A stretch of 64,000 nt of DNA from Tomocerus qinae (Eukaryota; Arthropoda; Collembola; Entomobryomorpha; Tomoceridae). Location of the stretch: NCBI GenBank assembly GCA_020055645.1, contig CM034546.1, positions 19,902,001-19,966,000 of the forward strand. Direction: 5' to 3'. Positions 55,891 to 64,000 of the stretch are shown in pieces. The position numbers and the translations under genes are program-made. The notes beneath the pieces were generated by a model. The model was not told where the DNA came from and searched no databases. It saw only the letters and a list, made by a program, of their open reading frames with translations. How positions within the stretch are numbered: the first letter of the stretch is position 1; every line of letters starts with the position of its first letter.

Positions 55891-57425
55891 TCAGTTTCTA
55901 TCACGAATGGCATTTTTCTCCTCTAACAGGACACCTGTAAATTAAGAAAATTGAAATGTATATTTTAAGTTATCGTATATATGCAAAACATTTAATTAAA
56001 GCACACTGTTAAACATGAATCCTTCAGATATTATAACAACAGTGATAGAAGTTCTTTACTGTTTCATAATTTTAAACACTATAGCAAACCTTAATCATGC
56101 AATGTTTTGTAAATCCATAAAATATTTCATCTCTACTATGACATATAAAAATCACAGCAGCTTAGTTTTATGTAATATTTATTACAATGAATACCAGAAA
56201 GGAACTATATATCTATATCATGGATTTACCAGTTTTATTATTGTATACCATAAATAAAACTAATATTTGTCTTGTAAAACTACTGTTTTAATTTATGGGA
56301 CAATGTTGCGCATAATAATATAATAACTAAAAGACGAATATGGAAAACAATACTGCTAACCTATAGAGCTATATTTCTTAAAAATGTTATTTCATGTTAA
56401 GTGATGTTATTATTAACTTACGTGCTGCCTGAGGATTCCATTTGTTGACAACTTGATACAAAGAGTTAAATGTGGCGTTTTTGTCTTTGTCCACGATCCA
56501 TCTTTTAAGTGTTTGGAAAACAAGCAAAACAAAGTTGTTCTGTTTCTTTAGTGTTAACCAGGAGTTTGGTGTTACTAAAGAGTCTGCTATAATTTCCCAA
56601 TGCTCTTCTAAAGCCGAGTGTTCAGAAAGTACATCAAGGATTCCGGTAACTCCATTACTCGTAACTGTGATACAAACCATTAATAATTTAACAAGTAAAC
56701 TATATTATAGATCTAAATTGAACGTGGATACAGACGGAACTAGGGCAAATATTATCTAAAATAAACCCTGCATGGGTAATTTTAAAATTTCAAAATCATT
56801 TCCGTTTAATACATTTTTACTGATGAAAAGTAATAAAATTATTTCAGTATTTACCAACAAAGTCAGGGTCGGCATTCCAGTCAGGCGTAGTATCTGAAGT
56901 TGTGTTAGAATTATTAGAATGTTCCTCCTTGTTGTAGTCTGGGGACGCTTTTAAAATTTTTGCTGCATCAATATTTTCGCTTCCCTCAAGGCAAGTAATA
57001 AGTTGGTAGTAGCAATTTCTCCTCATAAGACTGCTGTACATTTCAAAGCATTTAGTTAGTACGGTTGTATGGCTTTTCTGAAAATTGGAATAGAATAGAA
57101 ATTACTAAGATTTTCTACCTACAAAAATCTCATCCCCAATGACGTGAGGATTCAAAAATAGAGTCTGTAGTGATAAATGTGAATTCAAAGAAACAATAAT
57201 ATTATGTAACAATTCAAGTATAAATATTTCAAATTGAACATTATTCATATTGGCAAGGCATAAGTGTTTTTTAATATTAAATATAAAACTTACAATAACT
57301 TCAACTTCATTTTTAGAGAGAAGTTTACTTGAATAAAGTACAATTAACAATACGTCTAAATTGACCGTGCATTCAGCCAAATTCAGAATTTTTGATCTTA
57401 TGTGATCCTTCAATTTTTCTTCCAT
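55891..57425 (-). CDS. CRADD/RAIDD-like CARD plus death-domain adaptor, copy A, 213 aa
   Basis: Four exons: 57425-57294, 57077-56855, 56664-56422 and 55934-55891, all GT-AG, total 642 bases. Residues 1-90 fit a CARD (MEEKLKDHIRSKILNL, then LLIVLYSSKLLSKNEVEVI and CYYQLITCLEGS). A polar linker rich in Ser, Asn and Thr follows. Residues 120-205 fit a death domain (EEHWEIIADSLV, LLVFQTLKRWIVDK, ATFNSLYQVVNKW). CARD then death domain in about 200 residues is the CRADD/RAIDD layout (human protein 199 aa), which links caspase-2-type initiator caspases to PIDD-like platforms. A very similar copy lies 1.9 kb further right. The domains are recognised by pattern, not by search. Confidence 0.8.
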
Positions 57426-59300
57426 TTTAACAGGTAAACTGAAACCGCAAACTGAAATGCCGATGTAAAAGAGAGCTAATTTATATTTGGGAGTTTTGCG
57501 TCATCTTACTCATACTTGACACTATATTTGGGTATCAATATGTAAACACAAATTGAACTTATGTTTCAGAGGTTCAACATAATCGTCGGTACATTTAGTA
57601 CCGATATGGTGAAAAGCAAACAATGAATCAATTGATAAACTTTATCACTATCATTCAACTGATACTAAAACAAGATTCAACATTAAAAATGTTGTGGCGT
57701 ATACGACAAAGTTAACACATGTATCCCGATTATGGGTATACAAGGAATAAAGAAGTTGACAAAGTGAGTATTTTATGTTTCATGATTGTTAATGACTTCA
57801 TTTTTGTGGAGAATAAGAAAACTTTGCGGGCTACCGTGTATTGTTTCAAATAAAGTGTCAAATGGTTATAAAAATTAATTAGTGATGCACCCATGTATTA
57901 TAGTCAGTAAGAATTATATTGCATTAATCAAAAAGGAAAACAATAAAAGTCTATTTTAAACTTTCGATTTGACAGCAAGTTAAATGGAAGACATTAAAGG
58001 CTAATGATAAAGTCTTGATGATATTGTTTAACTGTATTAAAAGGATGATTATGATATAGACTAATACTTAACACTCAAAATGTCAAATTGTCATTCAATA
58101 TTGCATACGTAAAATCGCCGTAGTTTGCAGTACTTGTATTTGACTATTTATACATCCCTCACTTTGCTGCCATTGATAACCGTGAAACAGGGGTATGAAT
58201 CATTTGGTAAATAATTACTTAAATAGATATACATATGTTATCATTGGGCTACATTAAAATACCAGGTAAAAGTACTTACAGAAGCAAACAAAGAGCAACA
58301 CAACTAACAAAGCCTTCAATTATAACCTTTAGGGAAAAATTTTGCACTGATAAAAGCTTACTCATTTATTATTCTGAGAAAATAAATGGGAACTGGTTCT
58401 TTTCATATCTATGACCTTATTATTAATGAAACGTACATTTTTTCTTTGCTTGATTTGCATTATAATGAACTGGTAAAAACCTTAGATATAGTTTGCAGCC
58501 TTAAAGTTTGTTTTTGGAGAATACTCGATTTATTAATGCAGTACAACTTACTATATTATTATTACATTCCATTCAAAACGCTTTTGTTTAGTAAAAGTTC
58601 ATGTTATAAATTTTACTATATATTTTTACTTCCATAATGTGTGATAAATTTATGTATAGCTTTTAATTCAGTAGTTTAAGTTTAGGTGTAACCACAGATT
58701 AGATGTTTAGTTGTGTTTATAGTCACACGTATTTCTCTGCATTTTCGGTGCAGCTTCACCCCCTGAACAGGCGTTAAGAGACTTTCAATTTTCAAAACAC
58801 ACATTGTCATAGTTTTTTATATTTCTGATTTTTGACATTATTTTGTTTGAAGTTAATATAAAATAATCGATTTTATCGAAAGGTCCATTTGCTATGGAAA
58901 TGCATTATATTATATTAATATCTATAAGTGTATATAAAAAGCTTATTATTATTATTATTATTATTATTGATAATTGGCAGTTTCCTCCGGTCGGTGGCCC
59001 TTAAACTGCCAATATCACTTTATTGATTCACTTTAATGTTGAGAATATAAATTATAAATAATAAAATCATTTCAAACAATCACTTTTAGCAATTCAACTT
59101 CAAAATGTGAAATACGACTTCTACCAAAATTTGATTTCAATTTTAAAATAGATAATAATATTGAATAATTTCGTCAGCCTTATTTAAAAAAGAATTGTAG
59201 TAATTATTTGATTTCTAACATTCAAATATCAAATTACCATAATAAACTACATAGACTTATACTATTCTCAATTGAGTACATAAAAGTCTGTACTTATGTA
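57426..59300. repeat. Spacer between tandem CRADD-like genes, part of the duplication
   Basis: 58340-58600 (gataaaagcttactcattta and following) matches 61255-61510, so the duplicated unit includes about 1 kb upstream of each gene. An (att)n run of about 30 bases lies at 58945-58970. The plus-strand ORF at 58386 is not supported. Confidence 0.65.
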
Positions 59301-60908
59301 TCAGTTTTTATCATGGATGGCTTTTTTCTCCTCCAACAGAACACCTGTAAGTAATAAAATATCTAAAATGAATATTTTTAGTTATATACGAATAAATCAT
59401 TCAACGCCGATTTCTTTTAAGCAATAATCGTTCATATCTACTATATATTTAATATATTACTCGACTTCTAAAAATCAAGGCAGCAGACGTAAAAATTAAA
59501 ATATGTGGCACATCATGAAAAATGCTGATTGGTAAATTATCAGCAATTGAATACATTTCGGCTTAGTAATATCTGATATTAATACCCTACATTGGATATG
59601 GGTAGGGAACTATATCATGCATTATCACTTTATCAGTTATATTATTGTACCATAAATAAATCTAAAATTTATCTTCTGCTGCTGTTTCAATAGATTGGCC
59701 AATATTGGACATAATAAGATAAACTAAAAAGCGACTACGCAAAACAATATTCCTATAAATAATATCCATATTTCATAAAAAAATTATTTCATGTTAATTG
59801 AACAACTTGATTAACTTACGTGCTGCTTGGGGATTCCATTGTTTGATAAGTTCATACAAAGAGTTAAATGTGGCGTCTTTGTCTTTTTCCACGATCCATT
59901 TTTTAAGTGTTTGGAAAACGAGCAAAACAAAGTTGTTCTGTTTCTTCAGTGTTAACCAGGAGTTTGGTGTTACCAAAGAGTCTGCTATAATTTCCCAATG
60001 CTCTTCTAATGCTGGATGATTGGAAAGTGCGGTAAGAATTCCGGCGACTCCACTATTCGAAACTATATCATACAAAATACTAATAATTTAACAGTACCTT
60101 ATATATCTTAACTAGACATGGACACAGATGGGACTATGACTATTACTTTCTTTAAAATGCACAATTGTAGTATTTCAAAAGTACAATGTAGGACATTTTT
60201 ACAGTTGACCATTAACACAAACATGTCAGCATTTACCAATGAAGTCAGGATCGGCATTCGAGGTAGTCGTATTATCTGAAGATGTGTTAGAAGTTCTAGT
60301 ATGTTCCGCCTGGTTGTAGTCTGGGGACTCTTTTAAAATTTTTGCTGCATCAGAATTATCGCTTCCCTCAAGGCAAGTAATAAGTTGGTAGTAGCAATTT
60401 CTCTTCATAAGACTGCTGTACAATTCAAAGCACTTAGAAAGCGTGGTTGTTTGGCTTTTCTGAAAATTAGAGTAGAATATTAGAACTCATGAACTTCCCA
60501 AAGTCACGCTTAATAATTTTTTTAAATTAATAAAAAGTGTTTTTATACATTAAACAATTATTTTTCTATGTTTAAAAGTACCCCCTAAATTTGTGTTTTG
60601 GAAACGCTCTTGCGTATGATAATACAACAATGAAGTTAAAAATACATATTTTTTAATAGGATAAAGTGATAAATGTGAGTTTAAAAACAATAATAGGTAA
60701 AATTTAAAGTACTAGATACCTCAAATTAAACATTAGCAGTATTAGAAAAGGGTTTTAAATATTAAATAAAACTTACAATGACTTCAACTTCATTATGAGA
60801 GAGAAGTTTACTTGAATAAAGTACCATTAACAATACATCTAAATTGGGCGTGGTTTCAGTCAAATCGACCAATTTTGATCTCATGTGATCCTTAAATTTG
60901 CCTTCCAT
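59301..60908 (-). CDS. CRADD/RAIDD-like CARD plus death-domain adaptor, copy B, 213 aa
   Basis: Exons 60908-60777, 60459-60237, 60062-59820 and 59344-59301 have the same lengths (132, 223, 243, 44) and phases as copy A. The death domain is almost unchanged (EEHWEIIADSLVTPNSWL, LKKWIVEKDKDATF), as is the CARD core (LLMVLYSSKLLSHNEVEVI). The linker differs most (SNTSSDNTTTSNADP). The last exon encodes VLLEEKKAIHDKN. No lesion is visible, so both copies are probably functional. The ATG at 60908 was chosen because it aligns with copy A and gives the same 44-codon first exon. Confidence 0.8.
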
Positions 60909-61575
60909 GATGAACAGGTGAACTGGATCCACAAACTGAAATGCCGATGCAAAAGAGAGCTAATTTATACTTGAGATTTGCGTCATACTTGACACTAGTT
61001 TTGAGTATCTATATATTAAACAAACACAAAATACGATTAGGTTTCAATTGGTCAACATTAATGAAGGCACATTTAATCCAGAATGTGAGGAGTTACGCAA
61101 ACAAAGAGCCAGTTGACAAACTTTATCATGCATCTCTCTACTAAAAATTAACAGGAGTTTCAACTTCAAAATTGTTGTGTAGTATGCGTAGTTAAGATAG
61201 TTAACCTAATGTAACTTAATTTATCGTAATCATACTTTTAAATGAAAATTGTTTGCACTGATAAAAGTTTACTCAATTATTATTCTGAGAAATTAAATGG
61301 GAACTGCATGGTTCTTTCCTAATCTGTAACCTCATTTTTAATGAAACGTTAATTTTTTTCCTTGCACGATATAGATTATAATGAACTGGAACGAATATAC
61401 TGGATATAGTTTGCAACCCAAGTTTGTTTTTGGAGAATAACCTTTATTGAGTAAACAATCCAGTGGAACTTATTCATATTACGTTACATTCATTCCGTTT
61501 TTGTTTAGTAAAAGTGTTAAATTTAAATATTTTAGTTTTTGTATGATGTATGCTGCATTTATATATAGTGAGCTT
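60909..61575. repeat. Upstream flank of copy B
   Basis: 60905-60985 matches the 5' flank of copy A near 57430-57500 (gaaatgccgatg...aaaagagagctaattta) and 61255-61510 matches 58340-58600. Promoter sequence presumably lies here; none was pinpointed. Confidence 0.6.
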
Positions 61576-61885
61576 AACGCACCTTAAGGTATCAAAAGCG
61601 CAATATGCATTTTCAGATTGGTAGTGAAAATACGCAATATGCATATGCGGGGCACAGTGAGATTTTATGAGAAAGCTTAAAATTATATGTACGATGACCA
61701 AACTTTATATTTTTTAGCTGCAAATAGCTGAGCTAGTGAATTTGTAAAATCACCTTTTCCACCCAAACATGTTGTCTCACTTGTGTCTCATGCTCTCTCC
61801 TGTAAAATTGGCGCCGATGCATATTGCGCATTTTCCCTACCAACCTGAAAATGCATATTGCGCTTTTGATACCTTAAGGTGCGTT
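61576..61885. mobile_element. MITE with about 75-bp terminal inverted repeats
   Basis: AACGCACCTTAAGGTATCAA at the left is mirrored by ttgataccttaaggtgcgtt at the right. The arms hold two copies each of cgcaatatgcat. A core of about 150 bp has no ORF. The whole could be transcribed as a long hairpin. Confidence 0.85.
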
Positions 61886-62630
61886 TGTTTAGCGTTTAGT
61901 TCAGTAGTTTACGTTTAGGTGTGCCCAATCTTGACCATTTAGTAGCTCGTTATTTCCTTTTACCTCGAAATGGTTCGTGGAAAACTTTACCTCAAAATTG
62001 TTAAAAGTTATATTGCACAGGGATTTCCAGATGGACAGGCAGAAATATAGAACTTTAAGATGATAACTTTCTCTGAATAAAGGCTGAGCATAATAAACTA
62101 CCTATACTATAGTTTTGGTCCGTTCTCAATTTAAAAATATATGTATGGGTCATGGGTATTGTTAACAAATGTTTAAAACTAAATCTGTACAACAGGTCTT
62201 TAAAGTCCATTTTTAAATAAAATGCATATTCAAAGCTTTGCAGCAAAACTAGGGTATACAATGCAACAACATCAATTGCAATATTAGTGCAAATCAACGG
62301 TAAAACTGGTTGGTTAATGAGCTAATATCCTCAAGCCGTAGATTAAACATTAAATTAAAATGAATAGATAAAAACTACCTCCTCACTCACTCACCTTTCA
62401 CTAGTAAAATTTTGGGTTACCGATACGAGGTATAGGTATGGCCAGATTAAAAGGTCGTCCCATTATAATAATTAAATATTTTGACAGGTAATTTCTAGAC
62501 AGGTGGAATTTTGACCGGTAATTTTACGGCGGGTGGAATTTTTTACAATAATTGCACTGCAGGTGGAAATTTGAAGACAATTTCAGTGGGGTAACTTAAT
62601 GGTAGGGGACGGGGCACGCTCTCTTGAAGT
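61886..62630. other. Intergenic; short gacaggtggaatttt repeats
   Basis: No gene. 62480-62580 contains three or four imperfect copies of a unit like gacaggtggaattttgacc. Confidence 0.45.
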
Positions 62631-62684
62631 TAGGACTCCTAACACCTTTGTTCTACTCCGTAAACGTGGTTCCCGTAAATTCGT

Positions 62685-63235
62685 CTTTGAAAACTGGTCT
62701 TTCTGAAAAAATTGCAAATTTAGTAAACTGGTCTTTTAATTGAGGTAAACTGGATTTTCTTTAAACGTAAATTGGTTGATGTGTGTAAATGTATATGCGT
62801 AGCCGTCCTGCAGTAACCCATCTTTACCTCTTTGTGATTTTACAAATGTCACAGCCATAGCCTACTGCTCTGAGCTCTGCAGAAAACTAAAGCTTATGTT
62901 GTAGAATGAGACTTGAGTACAGGAGTAAGATAAGGTTTGATTTGAACAAATTAGTTTGACAATTGTGAGTCATGTGTAATAGTGTATGTATTGTAAACTG
63001 TACTGATCCCCAATGCTTAATAATTTTCCATCAGACCATCCACCAGTTTACATTTTCGGAAAGACCAGTTTACTTCTGTTGTAAGACCAGTGTATTTCTG
63101 CTCTAAGACCAGTTTATTTCTGCTCTAAGACCAGTTTATTTCTGCTCTAAGACCAGTTTATTTCTGCTCTAAGACCAGCTTATTTCTGCTCTAAGACCAG
63201 TTTACTCTTTTCAAAAAGGACCAGTTTACAAAGAA
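62685..63235. repeat. Foldback-type repeat with 22-bp tandem AAGACCAGTTTATTTCTGCTCT units
   Basis: 63058-63215 has about seven tandem copies of the 22-bp unit. Inverted versions (aaactggtctt) occur at about 62692 and 62739, so the two ends are complementary. Non-coding. Confidence 0.75.
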
Positions 63236-63264
63236 CAATTCACATAGAACAAAGTATAATAAGG

Positions 63265-63375
63265 AGTATGGAGTACTTCACACTTACTCCATATTGTACT
63301 CCACACTTACTCCACATTGTACTCCACACTTACTCCATATTGTACTCCGCACTTACTCCATATCGTACTCTAACT
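63265..63375. repeat. About 23-bp tandem repeat (cacttactccatattgtactc)n
   Basis: Four to five copies in direct tandem. The plus-strand ORF over it is a shadow of the repeat. Confidence 0.85.
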
Positions 63376-63679
63376 TATGTTTTGCAATGCATTAAAAAAA
63401 GAAACTATGGCACTGACACCCTGGGGGTTGGTTATTTTATAATAACTGCCTTAGAACGACTATACTAGTACAATGGTGCCGTTACAGAAGGAACGGTTAT
63501 ACTACGACATAACATTAGTGCATATCAGATTTATCGTTTTTGAATTAATTAGCTGCCAAAGAACAAAAAGGGACATTTATTTTGATTTTTTATTGTTTTG
63601 CAACAAAGGTTTGTAAATTGTAAAAAAGGTTACATTTTTGCTGTCTTAGGAAACTCTGTCTTTCATATCCTACGTCTCA

Positions 63680-64000
63680 GATACAATATATTTAAATTGT
63701 CAGCCATCAATTTAGTCCTTGTTCTAACATTTAACATTTCGTATGGGGTCAAAGACTTCCCATTTTCAGTATTGCAGAGGAATACACACAAGTGAACAGT
63801 TGAGAATGAAGTTTGAATGTTCACATGTTTGTCTACAAGTCTGGAAGTCTGAATTTTCTTGAATTTCCTGAAAGACATAACTTGGCTTGCATATTTATTA
63901 CTTTTTATTTTCTCTCAGACTTTGATCGATGATTTCAACATCAATTTTTATGTCTTTTTGATTCTTAGACTCCATACATTTCCTACTAAAACAACTGGCT
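63680..64000. repeat. Copy of the receptor-gene 3' flank at the window edge
   Basis: Matches 44960-45215, including cattttcagtattgcagag and ctaaaacaactggct at the very end. At the 45-kb copy the receptor stop codon lies about 150 bases beyond this point, so another minus-strand receptor copy probably starts just outside the window. Confidence 0.7.

Overview
This is a window of AT-rich animal nuclear DNA. Short GT-AG introns, expanded chemoreceptor-type genes, a CARD plus death-domain adaptor and many small inverted-repeat transposons point to an arthropod. A springtail-like hexapod fits best, but that is inference and no single gene fixes the species. No tRNA, rRNA or CRISPR was seen.

Left part (1-27 kb). 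Divergent ionotropic-receptor (IR) genes sit in large duplicated blocks. One IR (11.0-13.2 kb) is a complete intronless ORF. Two members of another IR clade (1.05-2.6 kb and 14.6-16.1 kb) are broken by frameshifts and in-frame loss of the pore region; a third member lies at 51-53 kb. A three-exon multipass receptor pseudogene lies at 7.2-8.8 kb. At 16107-24728 a complete Ty3/Gypsy-class LTR retrotransposon lies on the minus strand, with 412-bp LTRs that look identical and an ATAT target-site duplication. It carries gag, pol in the -1 frame behind a canonical slippery heptamer and stem, and a third ORF in the env position. That ORF is not an envelope: it encodes an RRP6/EXOSC10-like DEDDy 3'-5' exonuclease with an HRDC-like segment and a CCHC zinc knuckle. 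It starts exactly at a splice acceptor, and a donor lies in the leader. This is the most unusual system in the window.

Middle (27-38 kb). At 29.96-32.13 kb a five-exon model with matching phases joins a divergent forkhead domain to a Myc-like bHLH-zipper, possibly one fused transcription factor. Around it are MITEs, a near-perfect 107-bp hairpin and a roughly 740-bp tandem-repeat array.

Right part (38-64 kb). Two more copies of the multipass receptor family occur: one split by a 2.2-kb foldback insertion and one intact (419 aa). The right edge matches the 3' flank of the intact copy, so another copy probably begins just outside the window. Then come the third IR (one single-base frameshift), a two-exon haloacid dehalogenase-like enzyme that gains a signal peptide from its first exon, and two tandem four-exon CRADD/RAIDD-like adaptor genes of 213 codons each. 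The window ends in MITE and short tandem-repeat DNA.
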